Shown here piece by piece: positions 51,385-60,607 of a DNA stretch of 64,000 bases (positions are counted from its first letter, which is position 1; each line of letters starts with the position of its first letter). A model generated the notes under the pieces. It did no database searches. It worked only from the letters and a program-made list of their open reading frames with translations, and was not told the DNA's origin. The position numbers were made by a program, and so were the translations under genes. This stretch comes from Phycisphaerae bacterium (GTDB taxonomy: Bacteria > Planctomycetota > Phycisphaerae > Sedimentisphaerales > Anaerobacaceae), in the NCBI GenBank assembly GCA_030601845.1, contig JAUWAY010000007.1, forward strand, positions 18,353 through 82,352. The letters are read 5' to 3'.

Positions 51385-51860
51385 AATTTTCTCCTTTCAA
51401 ATTTCTTTCGAGATTCGCAGGCCCGACCGTTCTCAAGCCCACACCACTTTTTATATAGATAAATGCAGCTAACACCGCACAGGAACATAAAAACACTTTT
51501 TTTCTGCGAATCTCCTTAACTTTTTATTGTTTTTCGCCTAAGAACGGCCGGTTCAATTTCCTAAAATTGAATTCTGTCAATAAGGTTCATCAACTCAGCT
51601 TCTCTGTGTCCGGAATCACACTCAACTTAACGATATAACCAAACTGGAAAAACTCTTTTTTGGCAGGTTTGAGATATGAAATAGAGACTAAATATGATGA
51701 CAGCTTAAGTATAATGGGTTTTCAAACCTGCCCAATCTCTAATCTGAAAATAACACAATGCAATCTTCCTGTCAAGTAATTTTCGTCAAATTTCGCTAAT
51801 TTTCTTGAATTTTTTTACAATTCGCTTAAAATTACTATTTTTTAGCTTGGAATCGCACGT
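51385..51860. other. AT-rich divergent promoter region with a distant inverted repeat
   Basis: 476 bp without a gene between the pseudopilin (minus) and the UDP-sugar pyrophosphorylase (plus). GGCAGGTTTGA (51662-51672) and TCAAACCTGCC (51722-51732) are perfect 11-bp inverted repeats 49 bp apart. A TATAAT box (51710-51715) lies between them. Confidence 0.5.
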
Positions 51861-53288
51861 ATGACTACTAAAAAAACTTTTGAAAATATAAAAAAACTGC
51901 TAAACAAGCACAATCAAAGCCATCTTCTGGCGTTCTGGGAGCAATTGAATTCCGCCCAAAGGCAGAATTTGCTTGCACAAATCGGGCAATTGGATTTTTC
52001 AAAAATTGACGATTGGGTAGTCTATTTCGTCAAAAAATCTTCCTCCTCCGCCTTACCTGCTGATTTCGCCCCGGCCTCGTCTTACGGTCCTATTCCAGCC
52101 GACCCAGACCAGCGGCGCAAGTATGCCCGGGCGAGAGAATTGAGCAAGGAGTTGATATCGGCTGGAAAGGTTGCCGCCTTCGTTGTCGCCGGCGGACAGG
52201 GAACCCGGCTCGGATTCGACGGCCCAAAGGGAAATTTTCCCATCAGCCCCGTTAAAAACAAAACGCTCTTTCAAATATTTGCCGAAATAGTTGCAGCAGT
52301 CTCAGAAAAATACCTGACCGTCTGCCCCTGGTATATTATGACCAGTTCTTTGAACCACATCGAGACCAGAGAAATTTTCCGCTCGAATAGTTATTACGGC
52401 TTAGATGAAGAAAACGTCTTTATATTTCAGCAGGGCACTTTGCCCAATTTCGGTTTCGACGGCAAAATACTTCTGGCCGACAAGGATACAATCGCCTGCT
52501 CGCCCGACGGCCACGGTGGAAGCCTGAAAGCCCTTTTCCAAAGCGGGGCTCTTGAAGATATGAAAAGACGCGGCGTAGAATTTTTGAGCTATTGGCAGGT
52601 TGATAATCCTTTGATAAATATTTTTGACCCGCTCTTTATCGGCCTGCACGCACTCGATGCGGCCGAGATGTCCTCAAAGGCTCTTAGAAAGATAAAGCCA
52701 AAAGAAGAGGTCGGAAACTTCTGTTTGGTTGATGGCAAAGTAACCGTCATTGAATATAGCGATTTGCCCGACGGGCTGGCCCACAAAAGAAACCCCGATG
52801 GGTCATTGGTCTTCGGCCTCGGCAGTATCGGCATCCACATTATCAATAGAAGCTTTGTTGAAAAACTAAACGCTGAAGATTTTACTTTGCCCCTGCACAG
52901 AGCCGTCAAAAAAATTTCGCACATCGACCAGCAGGGAAAGCTTGTGGAACCCGCTGAGCCCAATGGTATAAAGCTGGAAAGCTTTGTTTTCGATGCACTG
53001 CCGTTGGCGTCAAAGTCGATAATTTTGCAGACGCTGCGAAGCGAAGAATTTTCACCGGTCAAAAATGCCGCCGGCGTCAACAGTGCCGAAACCGCCAGGC
53101 AGATGATGGTTGCCCGGGCCGCCGATTGGCTCGAATCAGCCGGCGTGGCTGTTCCCAGAAAGGACGATGGCTCGGTCGATTGCCTCATCGAAATAGCGCC
53201 GAGCTTTGCACTAAAAAAGGATGACATCAAAGCAAAGCTAAGCCGGATACCTGAAATTAAACCGAAGAGCAGGTTCTACCTAACCTGA
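51861..53288 (+). CDS. UDP-sugar pyrophosphorylase (UDPGP family)
   Basis: 475 residues. Nucleotide-binding AFVVAGGQGTRLGFDGPKGN and FPISPVKNKTLFQIFAEIV, uridine-binding GHGGSLKALFQSGALEDM, and YWQVDNPLINIFDPLFIGLH. Residues NGIKLESFVFDALPLASK match the UAP1 (UDP-N-acetylglucosamine pyrophosphorylase) branch of the eukaryote-like UDPGP family, rather than bacterial GlmU or GalU. Product: UDP-GlcNAc or UDP-hexose for cell-envelope glycans. No operon partner; the sulfatase after it has its own RBS. Confidence 0.92.
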   Translation: MTTKKTFENIKKLLNKHNQSHLLAFWEQLNSAQRQNLLAQIGQLDFSKIDDWVVYFVKKSSSSALPADFAPASSYGPIPADPDQRRKYARARELSKELISAGKVAAFVVAGGQGTRLGFDGPKGNFPISPVKNKTLFQIFAEIVAAVSEKYLTVCPWYIMTSSLNHIETREIFRSNSYYGLDEENVFIFQQGTLPNFGFDGKILLADKDTIACSPDGHGGSLKALFQSGALEDMKRRGVEFLSYWQVDNPLINIFDPLFIGLHALDAAEMSSKALRKIKPKEEVGNFCLVDGKVTVIEYSDLPDGLAHKRNPDGSLVFGLGSIGIHIINRSFVEKLNAEDFTLPLHRAVKKISHIDQQGKLVEPAEPNGIKLESFVFDALPLASKSIILQTLRSEEFSPVKNAAGVNSAETARQMMVARAADWLESAGVAVPRKDDGSVDCLIEIAPSFALKKDDIKAKLSRIPEIKPKSRFYLT

Positions 53289-53469
53289 CCTTTTTGCATA
53301 AGCACCTGGAACGGTTGGCCCCGTGCGCTAAACATATAACTTTTAGCTTTACCGCCCCGTTCTATCACAGTATTATAGGACTTACCAAAGCCCGTATCCG
53401 GCAACAACAACCAAGGGCAAGGACAACAGGAAGAATAAAAAGCCCGAATAGGAGAACAAAGGAGTGGAA

Positions 53470-54879
53470 ATGAGACGACGCGATTTCTTAAAGACCATCG
53501 GCCTGGGGGCGGCATCGCTGGCACTTCCGGGACGGACAAGTGCCTCTCAGCAAGTTTCCGGCAAGGCGTCCAGGAACAAGCCCAACATCGTCTTTATTCT
53601 CGCAGACGACCTGGGATGGAGGGACGTGGGTTATTACGGCGGTGATATCAAGACGCCCAACATTGATAAGCTCGCCTCAGCGGGAACGAGACTCACCCAG
53701 TTCTATGTTCAGCCGGTGTGCTCGCCCACGCGTTCGAGTCTGATGACGGGCCGATACCCAATACGCTACGGACTACAGGTGGGCGTGGTCAGACCGTGGG
53801 CCGAACATGGCCTACCTCTGGCCGAACGCACACTGGCCCAGGCGCTTAAGGAAGCCGGCTACGTCACGGCCATCCACGGCAAATGGCACCTGGGACACCT
53901 TAACTCCAAATACCTGCCTACCTCCCGCGGCTTTGACCATCAGTATGGTCACTACAACGGTGCGCTTGATTACTTTACCCATATTCGTGATGGCGGTTTA
54001 GACTGGAACCGGGATGATAAACCCTTGCGCGAGAAGGGCTACACGACCAACCTAATCGGCGACGAGTCGGTACGACTGATTGAATGGCACGATGTAACAA
54101 GGCCGCTGTTTCTGTATGTGCCATTCAACTCCCCACACACCCCGTTCCAGGCGCCGCAGTCCTACATAGATATGTACACGCATATCAAAGATAAGAACCG
54201 ACGCATATATGCGGCGATGGTTACGTGTATGGACGACGCAATCGGGCGGATTGTCGGGGCACTGGAAAAACGCAAAATGACAGACAACACATTGGTCTTT
54301 TTCTGCTCAGACAACGGTGGAACGAAGGTATCCGATAACGGCCGTCTGCGGGGCTATAAGGGAAGTCTCTACGAGGGCGGGGTGCGTGTACCTGCAATTG
54401 CGGCCTGGCCGGGTGTGCTCAAGGCCGACACGGCTGTCAACGAGCCGCTCCATATCGTGGATATGTACCCGACACTGCTTAAACTTGCCGGTGCATCACT
54501 TGAGCAACCCCTGCCCATTGATGGAAAAGACGCCTGGCCAACTATCGCAGAAGGCAGACCCTCGCCCCACGATGAAATCCTGCACAACAGCACGCCCTTC
54601 AACGGAGCGATTCGTCGCGGTAACTGGAAGCTGGTTTGCAACGGCCATCTCACCGCGAACTATACCGGCCCCAAAGCTGATGACAACCGCTTCGAGCTTT
54701 TCAACCTCTCAGACGACCCCTACGAGAAGAATAATTTGGTCAAGAAACACCCACGAAAGTTTCAGGAGCTCAAACAACGATTGGAGGCATACGCCGCCCA
54801 GGCCGTCAAGCCGAATATCCCGCCGAACAAAATGCCCAAAAACTTCAAGGTGCCTAAGGCCTGGGGCCACCCGGATTGA
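53470..54879 (+). CDS. Sulfatase (type I, formylglycine-dependent), arylsulfatase A-like
   Basis: 469 residues from ATG 53470, which has AAAGGAG 5 bp upstream; GTG 53464 is not needed. Tat-like signal MRRRDFLKTIGLGAASLALP. Metal-binding FILADDLGWRDVGYYGG, modification motif C84-S-P-T-R followed by SSLMTGR, AIHGKWHLGHL, YVPFNSPHTPFQAPQ, FFCSDNGGTKVSDN, and EGGVRVPAIAAWPG. The overall form is close to arylsulfatase B/GalNAc-4-sulfatase-like proteins (family S1_19/S1_20 type), which would suit chondroitin, but substrate is inference. Single gene. Confidence 0.93.
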   Translation: MRRRDFLKTIGLGAASLALPGRTSASQQVSGKASRNKPNIVFILADDLGWRDVGYYGGDIKTPNIDKLASAGTRLTQFYVQPVCSPTRSSLMTGRYPIRYGLQVGVVRPWAEHGLPLAERTLAQALKEAGYVTAIHGKWHLGHLNSKYLPTSRGFDHQYGHYNGALDYFTHIRDGGLDWNRDDKPLREKGYTTNLIGDESVRLIEWHDVTRPLFLYVPFNSPHTPFQAPQSYIDMYTHIKDKNRRIYAAMVTCMDDAIGRIVGALEKRKMTDNTLVFFCSDNGGTKVSDNGRLRGYKGSLYEGGVRVPAIAAWPGVLKADTAVNEPLHIVDMYPTLLKLAGASLEQPLPIDGKDAWPTIAEGRPSPHDEILHNSTPFNGAIRRGNWKLVCNGHLTANYTGPKADDNRFELFNLSDDPYEKNNLVKKHPRKFQELKQRLEAYAAQAVKPNIPPNKMPKNFKVPKAWGHPD

Positions 54880-55020
54880 CAGCGCTGATGAAGAAGTACA
54901 ACAAGCATCACCACGGTCTATCCGTGGCCGGCCCTGCAAGAAGTGCTGTCCAGAATATCGCCATTTGAGCGATTAAAAACCAGCAGCCGCGGTAACGCTG
55001 CCGGCGGTGTCCTGCTGTCC

Positions 55021-55083
55021 ACCCCGTTAGGGATAGGAAACGCTTCGGTCAACTCTTTAGATAGCGTTTTCCCATCACGGGGT
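55021..55083. repeat. Intergenic palindromic element bounded by ACCCCGT/ACGGGGT
   Basis: Terminal arms 55021-55027 and 55077-55083 pair perfectly; an inner stem GGAAACGC (55036-55043)/GCGTTTTCC (55064-55072) follows. The left end ACCCCGTTAG is the same ten bases as in the insertion inside the pseudopilin gene at 59901-59910. Confidence 0.65.
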
Positions 55084-55087
55084 CCAT

Positions 55088-55631
55088 CTAGTAAGATGCG
55101 CAAAACCGGCTTTCTGTTCCGTTAATTTTGATTTTTTTGGCTATTTTCCACTCCACCTCGCTAAAAAAGCCAATATACCTGAAATCTAATTTTCCTGTGA
55201 TATTAACGCCTAAAAATAGCTGCTGCAGCGGAATTTTTGGATTTGGATAAAGATTTTTGCGGGGGGGGGGTAAGAACTCATAAATAAACAAGTTACGTGT
55301 TTGACAATCCTGCCAAAATAAGAAAATTTGCGCTTGACTTGAAGGTGGCTGATTTGGTATAAATGAGATTGGTGAAATGTCTTGATTTTGAGTCTCTAAG
55401 CTGTGGGATTTTTACAGCTTTTCGGGACAGTTTGAGCGAGGTGCAGAGCCGTAAAGCCAGTTTTGTGCTTCGAAATTAAAATTTTCACATTTAACGGCTT
55501 ATATTGGGCTTTTTCAAGAGAGAAAAGGAGCTAAGAGCAGGCCCGATCGGCCCAAAAAGTTGTGGCAGGTAATGTGCTGGCGTGTAGCCAGAGAACCCTA
55601 AGCGTTAATTTTTGTTAAGGGAGGAAGTATT
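55088..55631. repeat. Duplicated 540-bp upstream region, copy 1
   Basis: Closely similar to 61511-62052, and both copies stand directly before a secreted-protein gene. Contains a G10 run (55261-55270), the promoter at 55334-55363, a leader of about 260 nt with a small hairpin CTGGC/GCCAG (55578-55593) and a GGAGG RBS. A minus-strand ORF (55088-55291) is preserved in both copies. Confidence 0.9.
55334..55363 (+). promoter_or_regulatory. Promoter of secreted protein 1
   Basis: TTGACT (55334-55339), 18 bp, TATAAA (55358-55363). Conserved base for base in the second copy of the region (61748-61777). Confidence 0.65.
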
Positions 55632-58600
55632 ATGTGTAAAAAATTGTTTTTTTTAGTTTTGGTAGTTGGTCTGGCCGGTAACGCGTTCGCTATCGACTGG
55701 GACAATGAGAGCGGCGACAACCTCTGGAGAACGCCATTAAACTGGGAGGGTAACGTCCTGCCCACCAGTGCCGACAACGCCAGGATTATACTGACAGACC
55801 CAAATCACTGTCTTATCGATAGTGCCACTGTTGCGGATGCCAATAAGTTGTCCGTTGGGCACGAGGGCGGTGCTGGCGACCTGCGTATGACCGGTGGTTC
55901 TCTTGTTCTATCCCTCGACCATTTTACAGTGGGCCACAAAGACTATGCCGGCACATTTGTTCTGGAGGGCGGCACCGTAACGGTTAGTGAGAAGGACATG
56001 AGAGTGGGCCGCAGTGTGGTCGGCACATTTACTATGGAGGGTGGCTTGGTTGACGTCAACGACGACCTGATTATCGCTGACAATACCGGCAGCGGCGGCA
56101 GCTCAATGACGCTCTCGGGCGGTACTGTTGCCGTCGACGACATGACAGTGGGCGACGATGCGAACGGCACATTTACTATGTCTAATGGCACCTTAACGAT
56201 TGGTGACGACCTGTATATCGCTGACGACGTCAACAGCGGCGGCAGCTCGATGACGCTCACGGGCGGTACTGTTACTGCCGGCGGAACATTTAGGGTGGGC
56301 GACGATGCGAAGGGCACATTTACTATAGAGGGTGGCTCCCTGAGCCCTGGTTACAGCGACGTGAGGATCGCTGACGCTTGCGACAGCGGCGGCAGCACGA
56401 TAAAGATCAAGGGCGGTACTGTTATTTTCGGCAAAAAGCTGCACGTGGGCCGCACCAAGCCCGGCCACCTTGAAATCTCTTCTGGCTCCCTAACGGTTGC
56501 AGGGGACATGGCTATCGCTGACAGGGACGGCAGCACCGGCAGCACGATGACGATGACGAGCGGTACTGTTACTGCCAACGAAAAGCTGAAAGTGGGCGAA
56601 GATGATTACGGCACACTTAATATGTCTGGTGGCACCTTAACGATTGGTAATGACCTTGAAATCGCTGACGATTCCGGCAGCAGCGGCAGCACGATGACGC
56701 TCTCGGGCGGTACTGTTACTGTCGGCGACGATTTCATAGTGGGCGACCAGGAGGACGGCACATTTACTATGTCTGATGGCTCCATAACGATTGCTGACGA
56801 CCTGATTATCGCTGACGAGACCAGCGGCGGCGGCAGCTCGATGACGCTCACGGGTGGCACCGTAACGGTCAACAACGACTTTGAGGTTCAAAACAGCGGT
56901 CACGTGCAACTGGATGGCGGTATTATTGTGGTTGTTAATAATAATGACTTTGTGTTGGAAAGCACCAGCTCTATGGACATCACCGGCGGCACGCTGGTAC
57001 TAAGCGGCGATGAGGTCAGCACAGTCTATGGATTTGTCGGCGATGGCCGGATTACCGCCTACGGCGGCAACCCGAGGGCTGTGAAAGTCGAATATGACTC
57101 AGGTACTGACAAGACCACGGTAACGGCCGATATGAGCTGTTTGGCGCTTGCGTGGAACCCGAACCCGGAGAACGGTGCAACAGTGCAGTGGACAGCTACT
57201 GGTCCTACGCTTAGCTGGTCGCCGGGTGATTATGTGGCAGGGCCGCCCAAGCACAAGGTCTTCTTCAGTGAGAAATTTGACGATGTGAACGAAGGTATCG
57301 GTGGCACTGAGCAGGATGCTAACAGCTATGGTCCCGTAGCCGTTGAATTTGGCAAGCGTTACTACTGGCGAGTCGATGAGGCCAATTCCATCACCGGCTG
57401 GGATATAGGCAATGTCTGGCGCTTTACGGTGGCAAACTATCTTATCGTGGATGATTTTGAGTCCTACAACTTAATCGACAACCTGATATATAACACGTGG
57501 GAAGACGGGTACGTCAACGGCACAGGGGCGATCGTTTACCTTGAGACCAGCATCGTACAAGGGGGCGCTCAAGCGATGCTGCTTAATTACTACAATTACT
57601 ATGGCTGCTCTGAAACCGACCGCACGTATGTCGAAGACCAGAATTGGACTGCAGTCGGTGTTAAAGCATTGCGGCTGCGCTACCGCGGCGTAGCTAGCAA
57701 TACTGTTGGTGAAGATGACATCCTGTATGTAGTTCTGAAAGATGCGGCCGGCAAAAGCGCAGTGGTAACATACGGTGAGCCGAATGACCTGAAAGAGGAA
57801 AGCTGGCAGAGCTGTGATATTGCCCTGCAGGACTTTGTCGACGCCAACAATGTGAACTTAGCCAAAATCAGGAAGGTTACTATCGGTATCGGCGAGAGAG
57901 GCGCTGTATCCGGCGTCGGTTACGGTAATGTGTACATTGATAATATCCGGCTGTATCGGCCCAGATGCCTTCCTTCGATGTTACAGCCGCTGGCTGCCGA
58001 CTTAGACAATGACTGCGATGTCGATTATGATGACGTTGATATAATGGGGGGCGACTGGCTCGATAGCGATTACGAGATTCTGGCATCCCCTCCAGCAGTA
58101 GACCCGGTGGCCCATTATGAGTTCAACGGCAACTTTGACGACAGCTCCACCAACGCCATCAATGGCACCTCGTATGGCGCGACCATATCCTATGATAGCG
58201 TTTTGGGCAGCAATGTGGCGGTCTTTGACTCTTCTAAGCTCGACTATGTGGACCTCGGTAATCCCACCGACCCCTGCCTCCTTGACTTTGGAACAGGCAA
58301 TTGGTCTGTCTGTGCGTGGGTGAAAACTACAATGTCCGGCGGCTCTGGCGATACTGCCAAGGGCGTTATTTACGGCAAGGGCGGAGATACTTCCGGTGGA
58401 CACCGCTATGGCTTGTATGTAAACGAGGATACAGACGACGGCCACCTCACCCTGGTTACCGATGACGATGTCACCAAGTACACACCCGACAGCGACGCAA
58501 TTATCAGCGATGGCGCGTGGCATCACGTCGTCGGGATGAGAGATGGCACCGAGCTGCGTATGTATGTCGACGGCATACCCGATGGAGATACCGAGACTAT

Positions 58601-58907
58601 ATCTCCGTCATATGACCTTTCAGGGACGCATCAGTATAACGCCTATCTCGGAGCGATAACAGACTACGACGACACCTCGCCGACATTGTTCAAGTTCTTC
58701 GTCGGCTCAATGGACGATGTCCGCATCTACGACTATGCCCTCTCGCATGCCGAGGTAGTGAGCGTTATGGGTTTGAGCGGGTTGTATGTGCCGTTGGATA
58801 CGCCCGCTGAGCTGTACGACGACGAGGCAGAAGGCGACAGGATAATCAACTTCAAGGACTATGCTGTCATAGCGGATAAATGGCTTGTCGAGAACCTGTG
58901 GCCATAA
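55632..58907 (+). CDS. Large secreted repeat/LamG/dockerin-like protein
   Basis: 1091 residues. Signal peptide (KLFFLVLVVGLAGNAFAIDW). Residues about 75-435 hold about seven repeats of 48-50 residues of the form VGDxxxGTFTMSxGxLTI then DDLxIADxxSGGSSMTLTGG, probably a beta-solenoid. Next is a domain with FGKRYYWRVDEANSITGWDI typical of planctomycete surface proteins, then NLIYNTWEDGYVNGTGAIVY. A dockerin-like LAADLDNDCDVDYDDVDIMG, a LamG domain (VAHYEFNGNFDDSSTNAING, WSVCAWVKTTMSGGSGDT) and a C-terminal dockerin-like FKDYAVIADKWL follow. Strong RBS GGGAGG. Likely surface-anchored or scaffold-bound glycan-binding protein. Confidence 0.88.
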   Translation: MCKKLFFLVLVVGLAGNAFAIDWDNESGDNLWRTPLNWEGNVLPTSADNARIILTDPNHCLIDSATVADANKLSVGHEGGAGDLRMTGGSLVLSLDHFTVGHKDYAGTFVLEGGTVTVSEKDMRVGRSVVGTFTMEGGLVDVNDDLIIADNTGSGGSSMTLSGGTVAVDDMTVGDDANGTFTMSNGTLTIGDDLYIADDVNSGGSSMTLTGGTVTAGGTFRVGDDAKGTFTIEGGSLSPGYSDVRIADACDSGGSTIKIKGGTVIFGKKLHVGRTKPGHLEISSGSLTVAGDMAIADRDGSTGSTMTMTSGTVTANEKLKVGEDDYGTLNMSGGTLTIGNDLEIADDSGSSGSTMTLSGGTVTVGDDFIVGDQEDGTFTMSDGSITIADDLIIADETSGGGSSMTLTGGTVTVNNDFEVQNSGHVQLDGGIIVVVNNNDFVLESTSSMDITGGTLVLSGDEVSTVYGFVGDGRITAYGGNPRAVKVEYDSGTDKTTVTADMSCLALAWNPNPENGATVQWTATGPTLSWSPGDYVAGPPKHKVFFSEKFDDVNEGIGGTEQDANSYGPVAVEFGKRYYWRVDEANSITGWDIGNVWRFTVANYLIVDDFESYNLIDNLIYNTWEDGYVNGTGAIVYLETSIVQGGAQAMLLNYYNYYGCSETDRTYVEDQNWTAVGVKALRLRYRGVASNTVGEDDILYVVLKDAAGKSAVVTYGEPNDLKEESWQSCDIALQDFVDANNVNLAKIRKVTIGIGERGAVSGVGYGNVYIDNIRLYRPRCLPSMLQPLAADLDNDCDVDYDDVDIMGGDWLDSDYEILASPPAVDPVAHYEFNGNFDDSSTNAINGTSYGATISYDSVLGSNVAVFDSSKLDYVDLGNPTDPCLLDFGTGNWSVCAWVKTTMSGGSGDTAKGVIYGKGGDTSGGHRYGLYVNEDTDDGHLTLVTDDDVTKYTPDSDAIISDGAWHHVVGMRDGTELRMYVDGIPDGDTETISPSYDLSGTHQYNAYLGAITDYDDTSPTLFKFFVGSMDDVRIYDYALSHAEVVSVMGLSGLYVPLDTPAELYDDEAEGDRIINFKDYAVIADKWLVENLWP

Positions 58908-58956
58908 TCGGCGTTGATACAGGATTTAGTGTTAGTTTATGAGTTTGTACCAATTC

Positions 58957-58994
58957 GGCCCCCGTGCTTTCTTGCGAAAGCAAGAACGGGGGCC
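58957..58994. terminator. Hairpin after secreted protein 1, same element as in the lyase gene
   Basis: GGCCCCCG (58957-58964) pairs with CGGGGGCC (58987-58994), a TGCT bulge follows, then TTCTTGC/GCAAGAA with a GAAA loop, and GGTTGTTTTTG follows. It can serve as terminator; its build is shared with 30681-30715 in a coding gene. Confidence 0.7.
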
Positions 58995-59036
58995 GGTTGT
59001 TTTTGTATAACGGACAGGAAATCGTATTGCGTATAA

Positions 59037-59055
59037 CGTCGCCGTGGCGGCGACG
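59037..59055. repeat. Second hairpin CGTCGCCG/CGGCGACG
   Basis: Perfect 8-bp stem (59037-59044, 59048-59055) with a TGG loop, flanked by the words TATAACGGACA and CTAAACGGACA. It lies between the first hairpin and the pseudopilin stop. Confidence 0.6.
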
Positions 59056-59133
59056 GCTAAACGGACAAAACGCCCGGTAAAACTGGGGCTAAAGATATGA
59101 AGTGTAGTTTATATCTGTGCAGCGGTTAATTTT

Positions 59134-59982
59134 TCAGTAGTCTTTAAATCCTTTCATCCAATCCGGCCAGCCTGCAGGGTAAGGTACACCTTGCACGGGT
59201 CCGTTGGTTGTGTCGAACTTTCGATGCCACTTAAGCCGCCATAACTCCTTAAGTCCTACCTTCTTCAGAGAGAAATCCAAAAAAATGCCGTTTACAAAGC
59301 CGTCGTGCCGATTAAGGCAGACACGCCGCATCTGATTCTGGGCTGTCCACATCTGACCATCAAACTTCGGAGCTAGATCAGTGTGCTCTGGCCACATATT
59401 ATACCTCTGGGCACCCAAAAACAGCGGCACATAACCTGCACCTCTAACATTGGGTGTCCGCCAGAAATCGGCTTCAGGCAGGTTGTGAGGAGTTTTGCCC
59501 GGGTCCGGATTGTTACACCAACCGTTAATCCCATAGCTGCCCTTAAAAGGTTTGGGCCACCCCGACTTCTTAAAGGGGCCCCAGGCAGAGGTCGCTCCGC
59601 GGTACGTTCCCAGCAGACCCGTCTTTGTAGCACTCGGGCAGCAGGCAAAGTCAGTGTCCCACTTGTGGTAGGGCCCAAGGGCTTTTACCCAACGATTATT
59701 ACCCTGACCACCCTTAAAACCTTCCATAAAATAATCGTTGTTCTCCTGCGTATACATCGAAAAGAAAAGGCCCCATTGTCTCAGGTTCGACTGGCAAATA
59801 ACCGCCCTTGCCTGCTTCTTTGCCCGACCCAGTACAGGCAGCAGTATCGCCATCAATAACGCAATGATAGAAATTACCACCAAAAGTTCTATTAACGTAA
59901 ACCCCGTTAGAAATCTTTTGGTTTGGCGATTAGAAATCCTCATTTCTAACGGGGTAAACCCACTTCGTTTGCGCATAACCAT
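59134..59982 (-). CDS. Pseudopilin-like protein with an insertion before the prepilin signal
   Basis: 282 residues from ATG 59982, which has AAAGGAGC 5 bp upstream; a start at 60012 would lack an RBS. The class III signal [20 protein letters not shown] is preceded by 29 residues instead of the usual 5-10. These contain a second, mock signal (SGFTPLEMRISNRQTKRFL). The extra DNA is palindromic (59897-59958). The C-terminal HDGFVNGIFLDFSLKKVGLK and ELWRLKWHRKFD is shared with the pseudopilin at 60608-61333, its close paralogue. Prepilin peptidase would cut after one of two Gly residues. Confidence 0.85.
   Translation of the reverse strand: MVMRKRSGFTPLEMRISNRQTKRFLTGFTLIELLVVISIIALLMAILLPVLGRAKKQARAVICQSNLRQWGLFFSMYTQENNDYFMEGFKGGQGNNRWVKALGPYHKWDTDFACCPSATKTGLLGTYRGATSAWGPFKKSGWPKPFKGSYGINGWCNNPDPGKTPHNLPEADFWRTPNVRGAGYVPLFLGAQRYNMWPEHTDLAPKFDGQMWTAQNQMRRVCLNRHDGFVNGIFLDFSLKKVGLKELWRLKWHRKFDTTNGPVQGVPYPAGWPDWMKGFKDY
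59897..59958. repeat. Palindromic element in frame in a pseudopilin gene
   Basis: CCCCGTTAGAAAT (59902-59914) and ATTTCTAACGGGG (59942-59954) are perfect 13-bp inverted repeats, flanked on both sides by GTAAA/TAAA. An inner TAGAAAT also pairs with ATTTCTA. It creates the mock GFTPLE motif before the true GFTLIE. Confidence 0.85.
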
Positions 59983-60057
59983 CGGCTGCTCCTTTCTCAC
60001 GTTCGTGAACAATAACCAAACAGGTCCATAAGCCTTTGTTGAGCGTTCTGCAGGTTG

Positions 60058-60591
60058 CTATCTGCCCCGGCGACGTGCGGCTTGCTCTCTGTCCCTTTCT
60101 GTTTGGCTATAGCCACATTTGGAACATCTGTCGGCAAAATCCATCGCACCAGCGGTACCTCTGAGGAAGATAAGCCCGCAGTCCGGGTTTCCGCATTTCA
60201 CGGCCTCAAAAAGACTTAGCTTGCCACATTTTTCACAAATGATCACGGTAGGCCCCGTAGACGTCGGACGTTGCTGTGCTTGCTTCTGCACTTGCTCGAA
60301 GTACTTTTTCTTATCCATCTGATATGCCTGTCGACAGGCCGGATTGGCACATTCGACCCATATCAATTCACCTTCAAAAACATCGAGAACCGGCCCTTCT
60401 GAACCGGTGCCGGATTTATAGAAAATTAGAGCAGCCAAACCCAGGCACACGATAATAATACCGAGTATGGCAGATTTTGGCAGGTCCAAAAACCCAGCCT
60501 GCGTTGCTGAGACGTAATTGACTTTTCGCTTTTCCTTGGCCACACCAAAGTCTCTAAAAGAACTCACTTGAATTTCCCTATGCAATCTCAT
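60058..60591 (-). CDS. Zinc-ribbon protein with one transmembrane helix
   Basis: 177 residues. A transmembrane helix (SAILGIIIVCLGLAALIFYK, about residues 41-60), then three Cys-pair knuckles: ECANPACRQAYQM, IICEKCGKLSLFEA and KCGNPDCG, with a last RCSKCGY near the end. Gly/Arg-rich tail. No function known; it lies between two pseudopilin-like genes of the same strand and probably belongs to the same operon. The start could also be an internal Met or Val further in. Confidence 0.75.
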   Translation of the reverse strand: MRLHREIQVSSFRDFGVAKEKRKVNYVSATQAGFLDLPKSAILGIIIVCLGLAALIFYKSGTGSEGPVLDVFEGELIWVECANPACRQAYQMDKKKYFEQVQKQAQQRPTSTGPTVIICEKCGKLSLFEAVKCGNPDCGLIFLRGTAGAMDFADRCSKCGYSQTERDREQAARRRGR

Positions 60592-60607
60592 AATTGCTGT
60601 TTATTAA

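Noticed and set aside
54980..54996. 17-base match to the universal 16S rRNA 515F region (CCAGCAGCCGCGGTAAC)
   Set aside because: Flanking bases do not match 16S rRNA on either side and no rRNA fold is present. It is probably chance or a primer-like coincidence.
55364..55631. Riboswitch (c-di-GMP type) in the duplicated leader
   Set aside because: A few GC-rich words look similar, but the conserved core of the class could not be aligned and pairing is poor outside one small hairpin.
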